64,000 nucleotides of DNA, taken from positions 19,848 to 83,847 of the forward strand of contig CATOST010000028.1 in NCBI GenBank assembly GCA_951812665.1, read 5' to 3'. Within the stretch, counting starts at the first letter, position 1, and each line of letters opens with the position of its first letter. The DNA is from an uncultured Acidobacteriota bacterium. GTDB taxonomy: Bacteria; Acidobacteriota; UBA6911; RPQK01; JAJDTT01. Below, in pieces: positions 48,399-57,748 of the stretch. The translations under genes were made by a program, and so were the position numbers. The notes below the pieces were generated by a model. That model saw nothing but the letters and a program-made list of their open reading frames with translations. It was not told where the DNA came from and made no database searches.

Positions 48399-50942
48399 AT
48401 GAAATCCTTAAGGTTGATGACCCTTTGGGGGATGGTTTTGGGCTTGGGCGCCTTTGCCGGATTGCGTCCCGCCGATGCCCGGGACACGCTAATTTCGGCG
48501 TTGTCGTTTGGTAGCGACTTGGGCGACCGCGACGATGATGGTGACAACCTGGACTTTGCGCATTTTGGGAATGGAGAATCCGTCGCATTCGAGTTGATGT
48601 TGGTGAACGTGGCTACCGAGGCGGTCCGTCCTGCCGTCTATTTTTACGATAAGGAGGGCCACCCCATTGCCGCGGAATCGGTGGTGGAGATGACGGGAGA
48701 TCTGGAAGTCCGAGCGGACGGCTCTGTGAAGAGTCGGATGAAGATCGATCCCTTGGCAGAATTTGTAATTCCGACCCACGGGCAAGGAGATCTGGTGACC
48801 GGTTCGGTGAAAGTGGTCTCTGACGGTCCCATCGGCGGGGTCCTGCGATTTGACCTCCCCGGTGTCGGGATCGCCGGCGTGGGGGCCAGCCAACCCCTCC
48901 AGGATGCCCTTTTCCCGGCCCGCCGGCAGGCAGGAGGAATCAACACCGCAGCCGCGATCCACAACCTGACGGAACAAGCGATCGTGGTGAGGTGCCAATT
49001 GATGAAAGCGGGTGCCGTGCTCGAAGAGGTGGAGATCCCTCTCGAGGCCAACGGGCAGCAGGCCCAATTCATCGATGAGATGTTCACCCGCACCGATACA
49101 TCCGATTTTCTGGGATCGGTGCGCTGTACCGCACCAGGCCGGTTCACCGGAGTGGCCGTTGAAATGGACGCCGGCAATCGGATCTTCACCACGCTCCCCG
49201 TCGTGCCTGTGGACCGGATGGAAGACGAAAACAAGAAGGCTACGCTGGACTTTGCGCATTTCGCCAATGGGGACGGCATCAACTCCGAACTGGTGCTGGT
49301 GAATGTCGCTACTACTGCAGTTCGGCCGACCCTCTATTTTTACGATAAGGAGGGCCATCCCATTGCCGCGGAATCGGTAGTGGATTTCACGGGTGATTTG
49401 GAAGTCCGGGAGGCGGGCGCCTTGACCGTTCGGACGGAGATAGATCCTCTGGGGGAACTCACGATTTCGACCCATGGTCGGGGGGATCTCGTGACCGGAT
49501 CGGTGACGGTGGTGGCCGATGGTCCCATCGGCGGGGTCCTGCGATTTGACCTCCCCGGCGTCGGGGTCGCCGGCGTGGGGGCCAGCCAACCCCTCCAGGA
49601 TGCCCTCTTCCCGGCCCGTCGGCAGGCAGGAGGAATCAACACCGCAGCCGCGATCCACAACCTGACGGAAGAAGCAATGGTGGTGAGGTGCCAATTGATG
49701 AAAGCGGGTGCCGTGCTCGAAGAGGTGGAGATCCCTCTGAAGGCCAACGGGCAGCAGGCCCAGTTCATCGATGAGATGTTCACCCGCACCGATACATCCG
49801 ATTTCCTGGGTTCGGTGCGCTGCACCGCACCAGGCCGGTTCACCGGAGTGGCCGTGGAAATGGACGCCGGCAATCGGATCTTTACCACGCTCCCCGTCGT
49901 GGCGCAGGGTTACAGGAGCGTGACCGACGCCTCGCTGTCCGGCGCGGATTCACGTTACAGAATCCTAACTTTTTACGGCCAAGACACCGAGATTGACTTG
50001 TCCGGCTACTTGGACGAGGGATTAACTGGGGCAACGTTCACTCTGAAGTCCTGCGATGCCACGCGATCCGACTACTACGATCAGGTCCGTGTCGAGGACG
50101 GCAAGCTGATCTTGGCGTCCAACACCTTGGGCCACATCCATGGGGTCAACTCAGAGACCGAGACGTTATGTACCGTGACTGGGACAGGCACAGGCGGTGT
50201 CTCTCAAGACCTGAACTTTTACCTACATACAGTTTCGGCCGCTACCCCGCCTCCCTTGGCACCGGGTGCCTTGATTGTGGAGTCCGTCGGCGAACAAGAA
50301 ATACAGGTCCGAGTTGAGTTTGGTGCTCCACCCTATTACGTCCGGCTTGGATGGAAAACCGGTAGCGGTCCCCCCACCTTCCGCGTTGTTTCGGGCGTAA
50401 CCCCTGATACGGTTTTGACGATCCCGGATCTGGAGCCTGGGAAGGACTATGAGATCCGTGCCTATCTGATGAACCGCCAAAGTTTCGACGTGTATCGCGT
50501 CGGCAATTCGGGCCCAGATGGCACGCTGATTCCCGAAGGCCGCGCTGACAGCAAGTGGATTGCAAATCTGGCAAGTGGGGGTGTTGGGAAAAGTCAGACG
50601 GTTTCGGACAATACCCTCCCGCCACCGTCCAATCCGCAGCCGCCGACACCAGGTCTGCCCCCGACGACACCAGGGGTACCTCCACGGCCCGGGGGCGGTG
50701 ATGGCGATGGCGATGGTGACGGCGATGGCGACGGCGACGGGGATGGCGACGGGGACGGCGATGGTGACGGCGATGGTGACGGCGATGGCGACGGGGATGG
50801 CGATGGCGACGGGGACGGCGATGGCGATGGTGACGGTGACGGCGATGGTGACGGTGACGGCGATGGTGACGGCGATGGCGACGGTGACGGCGATGGTGAC
50901 GGCGATGGCGACGGCGATGACGACGACGATGACGACGACTGA
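48399..50942 (+). CDS. Secreted sandwich-repeat protein with fibronectin-like domain and Gly-Asp tail
   Basis: An 847-residue exported protein (MKSLRLMTLWGMVLGLGAFAGLRPADA). Residues about 51-280 and 283-500 are two almost identical units (LDFAHFxNGxxxxxELxLVN..FYDKEGHPIAAESVV..GRFTGVAVEMDAGNRIFTTLP), the same family as the N-terminal units of the LRR protease. Then come an unfamiliar sandwich-like part, a fibronectin-like domain (about 620-720), a Pro-rich linker and about 36 Gly-Asp pairs ending in eight Asp. The acidic tail probably binds calcium or keeps the end soluble. ATG 48399 has GAGG 5 nt upstream. No catalytic motif is visible. Confidence 0.8.
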   Translation: MKSLRLMTLWGMVLGLGAFAGLRPADARDTLISALSFGSDLGDRDDDGDNLDFAHFGNGESVAFELMLVNVATEAVRPAVYFYDKEGHPIAAESVVEMTGDLEVRADGSVKSRMKIDPLAEFVIPTHGQGDLVTGSVKVVSDGPIGGVLRFDLPGVGIAGVGASQPLQDALFPARRQAGGINTAAAIHNLTEQAIVVRCQLMKAGAVLEEVEIPLEANGQQAQFIDEMFTRTDTSDFLGSVRCTAPGRFTGVAVEMDAGNRIFTTLPVVPVDRMEDENKKATLDFAHFANGDGINSELVLVNVATTAVRPTLYFYDKEGHPIAAESVVDFTGDLEVREAGALTVRTEIDPLGELTISTHGRGDLVTGSVTVVADGPIGGVLRFDLPGVGVAGVGASQPLQDALFPARRQAGGINTAAAIHNLTEEAMVVRCQLMKAGAVLEEVEIPLKANGQQAQFIDEMFTRTDTSDFLGSVRCTAPGRFTGVAVEMDAGNRIFTTLPVVAQGYRSVTDASLSGADSRYRILTFYGQDTEIDLSGYLDEGLTGATFTLKSCDATRSDYYDQVRVEDGKLILASNTLGHIHGVNSETETLCTVTGTGTGGVSQDLNFYLHTVSAATPPPLAPGALIVESVGEQEIQVRVEFGAPPYYVRLGWKTGSGPPTFRVVSGVTPDTVLTIPDLEPGKDYEIRAYLMNRQSFDVYRVGNSGPDGTLIPEGRADSKWIANLASGGVGKSQTVSDNTLPPPSNPQPPTPGLPPTTPGVPPRPGGGDGDGDGDGDGDGDGDGDGDGDGDGDGDGDGDGDGDGDGDGDGDGDGDGDGDGDGDGDGDGDGDGDGDGDGDGDDDDDDDD
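50697..50942 (+). repeat. Hexanucleotide array encoding Gly-Asp
   Basis: Interspersed GGCGAT, GGTGAC, GGCGAC and GGGGAT units, about 36 in a row, followed by eight Asp codons. Codon choice alternates only at third positions, so the protein is kept while DNA varies; slipped-strand length change is likely. Confidence 0.85.
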
Positions 50943-51107
50943 CAATGACGCCAACTGGGGTTGGACGAGTGCGGCAGCGTATTGCTGAAATCGGCACTCG
51001 CCCGGGTGAGGAGACAGTTGCGACCTCACCAATGCTCGGCTCCCTATGGCTCCCACATTTCTCTGGAGAGTGAACTGCCCAGTACAGACTGTGAAAGGAG
51101 GATGGTG

Positions 51108-51722
51108 ATGAACTCCCACATGTCCGCGACGAGGTCGAAAACCGCGTCGCTGTTTAAGAGAATCGAGGAGGGCATCGATGTAAAGCCATTCGTGGCTGAG
51201 CTCAATGCTTCCCCAGAGGTATGGCTAGCCAACACGAGTCGCCAGCGCAAGGTCCGTTGCCAACGCGACACGCGAAACATCTTCCTGCGCGTCGCCGTGA
51301 GGCCGCTCCCTCCGGGGGCCCGCAATGCCAACGATGTTCACGCGAGTCGGGTCGCGCGGTACGCTTCGAGGTTTCCGAAGACGTTGGCGTTCTGCCAACA
51401 GTTCGCCGACCTACAAGGCTACGAACTCGGGCGAGTGACTCTCGTCGCTCTGCAGCCAAATGGCTGGGTCCGCCCACATGTTGACGCCGGGGCGTACTAT
51501 CGAGTCCGCGATCGGTTCCATCTCGTATTGATTAGTCCCGATGGCAGCCCGCTGACTGCGAAGGGTAAAACGGTCGTGATGCGGGAAGGCGAGTTGTGGG
51601 CCTTTGACAACAAGGCCAAGCACGAGGCCCGAAATCCATCCGATGAACCCCGTGTGCACCTGATCTTCGATGTGCTACCGCCGCCGGGTCGCGGATACGA
51701 CGTGTTACCACCGCTCGGCTGA
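51108..51722 (+). CDS. Aspartyl/asparaginyl beta-hydroxylase-like dioxygenase
   Basis: A 204-residue protein with the double-stranded beta-helix ligands VRPHVDAGAYY (His-x-Asp) and FDNKAKHEARN (second His), and the 2-oxoglutarate-type Arg in EPRVHLIFDVL. ELGRVTLVALQPNGWV precedes the site, as in bacterial Asp/Asn hydroxylase-like proteins. I choose ATG 51108, seven nt after AAGGAG. Its last 226 nt are overlapped antisense by the next gene. Confidence 0.85.
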   Translation: MNSHMSATRSKTASLFKRIEEGIDVKPFVAELNASPEVWLANTSRQRKVRCQRDTRNIFLRVAVRPLPPGARNANDVHASRVARYASRFPKTLAFCQQFADLQGYELGRVTLVALQPNGWVRPHVDAGAYYRVRDRFHLVLISPDGSPLTAKGKTVVMREGELWAFDNKAKHEARNPSDEPRVHLIFDVLPPPGRGYDVLPPLG

Positions 51723-53290
51723 AGGCCCGGCCGCCGTATCTTGACGGCGGCGGCGAGCGCGTGAGCAGGTGAGTCGATTCGAACCGCGTTGTCATAGGCC
51801 TCGGTGCGTAGCGCGCCCATCACGCGCTTTGGTCTTGAGATGTAGAAGGCATCGCGCTGATCGCGAAACTGCAGTTGCCGCAGGGACCGCAATCCACGGG
51901 CAATCGCGCGCCCGTAGGCGGCCGCGCGAGCTTCAACGCCCAGCTCACGGGCCAGCGTCATAGCATCCGCGAGTCCTTCAAGATACGCTCCCGTAGAGGC
52001 CGCGTGCGGTGGGCCGAAATCCGGCCGCCGCGGATTGTAGAAGCGGCCCCACAGATCAGGAGGCAACCCCGTCCACTCGTCCCACTGCTGCATCGACAAC
52101 AGCCAGTCGTTGATTTCGAATGCGAAGTCGGCAAACTCGCGCCTTCCCGTCTGGCTGAACAACGACATACATGCTTGTGTGTGCCACGGTACAAATGCGG
52201 GGTTTCGGGCCTGGTAGTGCCGGCTGCGGCAACGGGTGAACGCCGCGGTACACTGTTCCAGCGTCGGAGCAGATCGCGTTCCTCGCCGCATGGCCTCGGC
52301 CCAGAACAAAAGCGCTTCACCAGAATAGAAGTTCCAGTTGTCACCATCACGCTCCGCTGGAAAGAAAAACGTACGGAACCCTCTGTCCTTGTCCACGAGC
52401 GAATTTACACCCACCGTCAGCATGTCCAATTCGGGCAGAAACTCACTGCGGGCCGGGCTCTCCAGAATGGCCAGAGCAGCGAGTGCCGCTGCGCCGAGCT
52501 TGGCCCCGGTGCGTTCGACGATGGCTCCGCGGCCTTCACCGATATTCTGGAAATAGCGCGTCAGGTTGAACCGCAGATTGCGCCGAGCCGCCTCGCGGAT
52601 TTCGGTGCTGCGATGAAGTTCTCCCAGGCGCGCAAGAGACAATGAAGCCAAAAAGCGACGAATGGCATTGTCCGCCGGCGAAACCGTTCCCCGGCTCGGC
52701 CAGTACTTATAGGGCAACGCGCCCTCAGGTGAGAGGTTGTTGAGCATCCATTGCCCGGTGCCTTGAGCCAAATCGGCGGCGCGACTTTCACCGGCGGATG
52801 GTGTCGGCGAGACCAACGGCGTCCCGCGAAACAACTCTGTCGCGCCGGCCTCACCGTCGCCAGACAGCAGAAACTGCCGGGCGGAAAAAGCGCGCAGGTC
52901 GCCGTAGTTGGCGAACTCAGCAACGCTTGCTTTGCGTTGCTTCAGAAACCGATCCAGCACGCGCTGGAACCTGCGGTTGGTTGCGAGCATCCACGTTGGG
53001 GCGACACGGAAGACCTCGCCACAATAGGCGATCTCCATGCCGACAAGGCCCCGGGCTCGCTGGCAGAACACATTGGACATCCGACTCGGTTCAACCGGGC
53101 GGAAATCATGGGCAACGCAGACCTCGACAACTTCGCCGCTGCGCGCACCCACCCACCGTGGCAGGTCGCTCAGCGACACGTCGCTTATCCAGCCGCGATG
53201 TTTCGCAACACCATTTCGCCGAACACAAAACCAAGTCGTCTCGTCAGGACAAGAGTCGATGTTGAACCTCGTTATACTTTTTTCGACCAT
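51497..53290 (-). CDS. Uncharacterised helical-toroid-like protein, antisense-overlapping 3' end
   Basis: A 597-residue protein that I do not recognise. Residues 1-150 (GWISDVSLSDLPRWVGARSG, FRVAPTWMLATNRRFQRVLDRFL) look like a separate alpha/beta domain. From about 160 the pattern of repeated helices (GQWMLNNLSPEGALPYKYWP, NAIRRFLASLSLARLGEL, LAALAILE, SGEALLFWAEAMRR, AYLEGLADAMTLARELG) recalls (alpha/alpha)6 barrels of epimerases and lyases. The natural end is probably near residue 520 (VRIDSPAHALAAAVK); the last 75 residues are the antisense of the Asp hydroxylase gene, so the stop codon may have been lost. Confidence in a real gene is good, in its end low. Confidence 0.7.
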   Translation of the reverse strand: MVEKSITRFNIDSCPDETTWFCVRRNGVAKHRGWISDVSLSDLPRWVGARSGEVVEVCVAHDFRPVEPSRMSNVFCQRARGLVGMEIAYCGEVFRVAPTWMLATNRRFQRVLDRFLKQRKASVAEFANYGDLRAFSARQFLLSGDGEAGATELFRGTPLVSPTPSAGESRAADLAQGTGQWMLNNLSPEGALPYKYWPSRGTVSPADNAIRRFLASLSLARLGELHRSTEIREAARRNLRFNLTRYFQNIGEGRGAIVERTGAKLGAAALAALAILESPARSEFLPELDMLTVGVNSLVDKDRGFRTFFFPAERDGDNWNFYSGEALLFWAEAMRRGTRSAPTLEQCTAAFTRCRSRHYQARNPAFVPWHTQACMSLFSQTGRREFADFAFEINDWLLSMQQWDEWTGLPPDLWGRFYNPRRPDFGPPHAASTGAYLEGLADAMTLARELGVEARAAAYGRAIARGLRSLRQLQFRDQRDAFYISRPKRVMGALRTEAYDNAVRIDSPAHALAAAVKIRRPGLQPSGGNTSYPRPGGGSTSKIRCTRGSSDGFRASCLALLSKAHNSPSRITTVLPFAVSGLPSGLINTRWNRSRTR

Positions 53291-53419
53291 CCTGATCGCA
53301 GGCGTCTTAGGTTGCGTACGTCAGTTTGTCCAAACACGCGGTCATCGCCGTAGGAACGACGGACTCGCCGGAACGAATCTTGACAGTTTCCGAGGTCCCT
53401 TGGTAGCTTCGGGCGCCTC

Positions 53420-55054
53420 ATGAGCACCTACCAGATCGGCGATTACCGGCAGACTTACGCCAGTTTCCGGCTCACCCGCCCCGAGCGTTACAACTGGGCC
53501 TTCGACGTATTCGACCGTTGGGCTGCCGATCCCGCCAAGGTGGCCATGCGTTGGGTCAGCGATGCCGGTAACGTCCGGGAGGTAACGTTCCGGGAGTTCT
53601 CCCGGACTTCGACCCGGTTTGCCAACGCTCTGGCCGGGCTTGGAGTGGAAACGGCCGAGCGGGTCTTCGTCATGCTCCCGCGGATCGTCGAATGGTGGGA
53701 GGTCCTCCTGGGCGGGATCCGGGCGCGGGTCGTCACCGTACCGGGCACGACCTTGCTGAGGCACAAGGACATCGTCTACCGGATCAACGCCTCCGGAGCC
53801 ACGGTGGCTGTGACCGATGCCGCCAACGCGGACAGGATCGAAGCGGTCCGCGAGGAATGTCCGGGGCTGAAGCATGTCATCGTTGTGAGCGGGGGCCCCG
53901 GCTGCCTCGGTTATGAGGACCTGCTGGCAAAGAGCTCCCCCAGCATGGATCATCCTCGAAATCTCTCCACCGATCCCCTCATGATCTACTTCACGTCGGG
54001 GACCACGGGACCGCCAAAGATGGTCGTGAACGACCATGCGAGCTATCCGAAAGCTCACGTCATCACCGGCAAGTTCTGGCTGGACAACCGGCCCACGGAC
54101 CTCCACTGGACGTTGTCGGACACTGGATGGGCCCAGGCTGCCTGGACCTGCCTGTTCGCTCCCTGGAACATGGGTGCGGCGATCTTCATCTGGGACCACC
54201 GGGGCCGCTTCGATGCGGAGCGGACCCTGCGGATGCTCCACGAGCACCCCATAACGACCTTCTTCGCGCCTCCAACCGCCTACCGGATGCTGGTTCAGCA
54301 GGATCTGACGCGGTGGCCGGCCCGGGCCCTGCGCCACTGTCTGGGCGCCGGCGAAGCGGTCAACCCCGAAGTGATCACCACCTGGAAGGGGGCGATGGGT
54401 CATCACATCTGGGAGGGCTACGGCCAGACCGAGACCGTTCTCTGCGTGGCCACGTTTCCCGGCATGGAATATCGGTCCGGGTCCATGGGAGTCGCCTCGC
54501 CCGGGTTCCGGATGGGCGTGGTAGACGACTCGGGAAATGAAGTCGCGCCCGGAGAGGAGGGAGAGATCGCCATCCGGGTGCGCCCCGACCGGCCGCTGGG
54601 ACTGTTCTGCGGGTACTACCGGAACCCGGAGGCGACCGCGAACTGTTTCGTAGGCGACTGGTACATCACCGGAGACCGCGCCACCCGGGACGAGGACGGC
54701 TACTTCTACTTCGTCAGCCGCGCCGATGACGTCATCAATACCTCCGCCTATCGGGTCGGGCCCTTCGAGGTGGAGTCGGCGTTGCTGGAGCACGCGGCGG
54801 TGGCGGAGGTCGCCGTCGTGGGGAGTCCTGACCAACTACGGGGAGAGATCATCAAGGCTTTCGTCGTGCTCGGTCAGTCCGCCCGGCCCTCGGAGGACCT
54901 GATCCGAGAATTGCAAGCCCACGTCCGCAACGTCACCGCTCCCTACAAGTATCCTCGCGAGGTGGAGTTCATCGACGAACTGCCCAAGACCATCAGCGGA
55001 AAGATTCGCCGCAACGAGCTCCGGAGGTGGGAGCTGGAGAAAAAGGGCCGCTGA
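53420..55054 (+). CDS. Medium-chain-type acyl-CoA synthetase
   Basis: A 544-residue AMP-forming ligase. The ATP loop is YFTSGTTGPPKMV, the acyl pocket helix FFAPPTAYR, then EGYGQTETV, YITGDRATRDEDGYFYFVSRADDVI and the C-terminal lysine in KTISGKIRRNELR. The order and length fit acetyl/medium-chain acyl-CoA or benzoate-type synthetases. Substrate is not predictable. It begins right after the unknown helical gene (divergent) and is followed 31 nt later by an acyl-CoA dehydrogenase on the same strand, so both likely act on one acid. Confidence 0.93.
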   Translation: MSTYQIGDYRQTYASFRLTRPERYNWAFDVFDRWAADPAKVAMRWVSDAGNVREVTFREFSRTSTRFANALAGLGVETAERVFVMLPRIVEWWEVLLGGIRARVVTVPGTTLLRHKDIVYRINASGATVAVTDAANADRIEAVREECPGLKHVIVVSGGPGCLGYEDLLAKSSPSMDHPRNLSTDPLMIYFTSGTTGPPKMVVNDHASYPKAHVITGKFWLDNRPTDLHWTLSDTGWAQAAWTCLFAPWNMGAAIFIWDHRGRFDAERTLRMLHEHPITTFFAPPTAYRMLVQQDLTRWPARALRHCLGAGEAVNPEVITTWKGAMGHHIWEGYGQTETVLCVATFPGMEYRSGSMGVASPGFRMGVVDDSGNEVAPGEEGEIAIRVRPDRPLGLFCGYYRNPEATANCFVGDWYITGDRATRDEDGYFYFVSRADDVINTSAYRVGPFEVESALLEHAAVAEVAVVGSPDQLRGEIIKAFVVLGQSARPSEDLIRELQAHVRNVTAPYKYPREVEFIDELPKTISGKIRRNELRRWELEKKGR

Positions 55055-55085
55055 CTCTCGCCTCATCCCCGAAAGCCGACCGTTC

Positions 55086-56225
55086 ATGCCCTTTTCCGAA
55101 GACCACGAGCTCTTCCGAGAGTCTCTGAGACGCTTCGTGCAGGAGGAGATCCTGCCTCATGTGGAGGAGTGGGAAGAGAAGGAGGAGACTCCCCGTTCGT
55201 TGTTCGAACACATGGGGGAACTGGGTTTCCTCGGCGCCGAGTACCCGCCTGAATACGGCGGCGGCGGCGCCGACTTCTGGATGTCGGTGGTCCTGGCCGA
55301 AGAGCTGGCGCGCTGCCGCTCCGGCGGCGTGGCCTTCGGCGTCATTGTCCACACGGACATGTCCTCTCCCTGGCTGGTCCACTTCGGAACCGGGGCCCAG
55401 AAACGGCGCTATCTGCCGGACATCATTCTGGGCCGCAAGATCTGCGCCCTGGCCATCACCGAGCCGGACACCGGTTCGGACATGGCGGCCCTCTCCACAC
55501 GGGCGGTCCGCGACGGCAACGACTGGATCCTGACGGGAGCCAAGACCTTCATCACCAACGGCGTGAACGGGGATCTCTACTTTGTGGCCGCCCGGACCCG
55601 CGAGGACGGCCCGCGCCGCGAGCGCCTCTCCCAGTTCCTGGTGGAACGCGGCAACCCCGGCTTCAGCGTGGGCCGGAAGCTCAAGAAGACCGGCATGTTG
55701 GCCTCGGACACGGCCGAGCTGGTCTTCGACGAGGTCCGGGTGCCCGGAGAGAACCTCCTGGGAGTGGAGGGACAGGGATTCGCGCAACTGGTTTCGGGAC
55801 TGCAACGGGAACGGCTCGCGGCGGCGGTGTTGTGTGTTTCCGCTGCCCAGCAGGCCCTGGAGGACTGCGCCGAGTATTTGAACCAGCGCCATGCCTTCGG
55901 CCGGCCCCTCTCCCGGTTTCAGGCGCTTGCCCACCGGCTCGCCGACATGGCCACGGAGGCGGAAGCGGCGAAACAGCTCACCTACCACGCCGCCTCCCTC
56001 TTCGCATCGGGGCAGGAGTGCACCCGTGTGGTGTCGATGGCCAAGCTCTACGCCACCGAGATGGCCAATCGCGTCGCCTACCATGCCGTTCAGATGCACG
56101 GTGGGTACGGCTACATGCGGGAGTACGCCGTGGAGCGCTTCGCCCGGGACTATCGGCTCTGGCCAATCGCGTCGGGCACGTCCGAGATCATGCGGGAGAT
56201 TATCTCCCGTGACTTGTTGCGGTAG
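55086..56225 (+). CDS. Acyl-CoA dehydrogenase, long-chain/isovaleryl-type active site
   Basis: A 379-residue FAD enzyme. ITEPDTGSDMAALSTRAV and FITNGVNGDLYFVAA are the flavin- and substrate-binding strands, and MHGGYGYMREYAVERFARDYRLW the ETF/substrate region. The common catalytic Glu of YEGTSE is replaced (WPIASGTSEIMREI), as in long-chain and isovaleryl-type enzymes that use a Glu in the central helix; GLQRERLAAAVL supplies such a Glu. It makes a trans-2-enoyl-CoA for the hydratase encoded opposite. A family-B hairpin pair follows the stop codon. Confidence 0.93.
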   Translation: MPFSEDHELFRESLRRFVQEEILPHVEEWEEKEETPRSLFEHMGELGFLGAEYPPEYGGGGADFWMSVVLAEELARCRSGGVAFGVIVHTDMSSPWLVHFGTGAQKRRYLPDIILGRKICALAITEPDTGSDMAALSTRAVRDGNDWILTGAKTFITNGVNGDLYFVAARTREDGPRRERLSQFLVERGNPGFSVGRKLKKTGMLASDTAELVFDEVRVPGENLLGVEGQGFAQLVSGLQRERLAAAVLCVSAAQQALEDCAEYLNQRHAFGRPLSRFQALAHRLADMATEAEAAKQLTYHAASLFASGQECTRVVSMAKLYATEMANRVAYHAVQMHGGYGYMREYAVERFARDYRLWPIASGTSEIMREIISRDLLR

Positions 56226-56230
56226 GGGAG

Positions 56231-56534
56231 CGGCGACTTTCTTGTCGCCGGGAGCGGCGTCTTTTAGGCGCCGACCGGTTCCCTAAGACGCATGGTCGCG
56301 GAATGGAGCGAAATCTCGACGTCCCTGGCAAAACCTCCACGGAGAAGGCCCAATCACGTTGACAGCCACTGTTCGGGACATTATTCACGTTAGCTCTTAT
56401 GGGACGGAGTCCCCACTCTACACTTTCCGACCGCCTAATTTTCAGTAACGGCGAAGAGCAGGCGACAAGAAAGTCGCCTGTCCCAGTGGGCGGCAAGAAA
56501 ACCGCCCCTCCCAGTGGGCGACAAGAAAGTCGCC
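56231..56534. repeat. Cluster of five family-B-like stems between convergent genes
   Basis: CGGCGAC/GTCGCCG (56231-56250) and CGGCG/CGCCG (56255-56273) follow the dehydrogenase. At 56461-56534 three tandem copies of the unit CCCAGTGGGCG..CAAGAAA..CGCC repeat with stems GGCGAC/GTCGCC, GGGCGG/CCGCCC and GGCGAC/GTCGCC. This 330-nt gap holds no gene and is a natural bidirectional terminator. Confidence 0.75.
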
Positions 56535-56558
56535 TCCTATCCCCCTCCCAGGCGAATC

Positions 56559-57323
56559 CTACTTCCGGCGCCGGCCCACGAAGTCCTGGACGTTTCTCCG
56601 GCTCTCCCGGCTCTCGAAGCACGCCAAGAACTCCGCCGAGGCCACGCCTTCCCAGTGGTCGCTCCTGAGTTCCGACATCCGGTGCAAGAGCGCCTTGGTC
56701 CCGGCCAGACCTTCCGGCGGAAACGAGGCGAGCCGCCGCGCCAACGTTTCGCCCCGGCTCACGAGCTCCGAATCCGGCACGACCTCGTTGACCAGCCCCA
56801 TCTGGTAAGCACGAGACGCGTCGATCTTCTCGCAGGTCAGAAGCAGCCAGCGAGCAGCGGCTCCCCCCAGCAGATCGACCGTCCTCCCCAACGACCAAGG
56901 TGGAGTCCATCCCAGTTCCACTTCGGGAAGGCCGAACACGGCGTTCCCAGCCGCAATCCGTAAGTCGTGGTAGAGGGTGACCTGAAGACCGCCCCCCAGA
57001 GCATAGCCGTGGACCAGCGCCAACGTCGGCTGGGGCAGGGAATCGAGCAGACCGAAAGCTTCCCCATAGCCCCTTTCCAGGGAGGTGGCCTCGGCAGCCG
57101 AGAGCGGCGCCAACTCACGCAGATCGCTGCCCGAACAGAAGGCGCGCCCCGCACCCCGGGTCACCACGACCCGGACCGAGTCGTCGTCGCGGATCCGGTT
57201 CAGGAATTGCGCGTAACGCCGGACCATCTCCTGGTCCAGTGCATTGAGCACCTGGGGCCGGTTGAGAGTGAGCCAGGCCACTCCGTCCCGAATGGTGAGT
57301 TGGACCGATTCAGTCGCCGGCAC
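56559..57323 (-). CDS. Enoyl-CoA hydratase/isomerase
   Basis: A crotonase of about 254 residues. AFCSGSDLREL gives the first oxyanion-hole NH, GYALGGGLQVTLYHDLRIA the second, and FGLPEVELGWTPPWS holds the catalytic-Glu region (one Glu clearly present in PEVELG). GTG 57323 overlaps the end of the thioesterase gene by 14 nt, with GAGAAG upstream; a TTG at 57368 would give an odd basic extension. It is the last gene of the minus-strand convoy and hydrates enoyl-CoA from the dehydrogenase. Confidence 0.9.
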   Translation of the reverse strand: MPATESVQLTIRDGVAWLTLNRPQVLNALDQEMVRRYAQFLNRIRDDDSVRVVVTRGAGRAFCSGSDLRELAPLSAAEATSLERGYGEAFGLLDSLPQPTLALVHGYALGGGLQVTLYHDLRIAAGNAVFGLPEVELGWTPPWSLGRTVDLLGGAAARWLLLTCEKIDASRAYQMGLVNEVVPDSELVSRGETLARRLASFPPEGLAGTKALLHRMSELRSDHWEGVASAEFLACFESRESRRNVQDFVGRRRK

Positions 57324-57717
57324 CTGACTTCTCGCCGGCTCGGGCCAGAAACCGGGCCATGGATCCAAGGATGAAGCGCTCGTGGGTGCCTCGGGCGATC
57401 AGGTCCCGTTCGTCATGGGCCTGGAATTCGAACCCGAGCCGCTTGCCCTCCAGTTCCACCAGCTCGACCCGGATCGTCACCTTCATGCCCACCGGCGTCG
57501 GAGCCAGATGCTGCATGTTCACCCGGGTTCCCACCGTGCCCTGGCCCTCGGCCAGGGTCGGCGCAGCGCAGCGGATGGCGCACGCTTCGATGAGCGCCAC
57601 CAGTGCCGGCGTGGCCAGCACCTGGACACCCGGATTCCCGAAACGGTCTGCGGTCAGATCGTCGCTGACGGTGTGCTCCGTCGTCAGGGTCCGGCCCACT
57701 TTGAGAACGTCGGTCAT
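57310..57717 (-). CDS. Hotdog-fold acyl-CoA thioesterase (FlK-like)
   Basis: A 135-residue hotdog domain. TPALVALIEACAI carries the catalytic Glu and NMQHLAPTPVG the His of the FlK/fluoroacetyl-CoA-thioesterase-type site; RVELVELEGKRLGFEFQAHDE is the central strand. ATG 57717 follows AAGG by 5 nt and is preferred to GTG 57723. It is translationally linked to the enoyl hydratase and likely releases a free acid from an acyl-CoA intermediate. Confidence 0.88.
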   Translation of the reverse strand: MTDVLKVGRTLTTEHTVSDDLTADRFGNPGVQVLATPALVALIEACAIRCAAPTLAEGQGTVGTRVNMQHLAPTPVGMKVTIRVELVELEGKRLGFEFQAHDERDLIARGTHERFILGSMARFLARAGEKSGAGD

Positions 57718-57748
57718 TTCCACCTTCTTTCTCGTACTGCTTCGAGAG

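Noticed and set aside
50697..50942. Periodic repeats as a CRISPR array or minisatellite outside genes
   Set aside because: Units are 6 bp without spacers and in frame within a secreted protein.
53259..53423. Short plus-strand peptide with a membrane-like helix (LVILFSTILIAGVLGC)
   Set aside because: It overlaps the start of the minus-strand gene, has no ribosome-binding site, and a single hydrophobic stretch can arise by chance.
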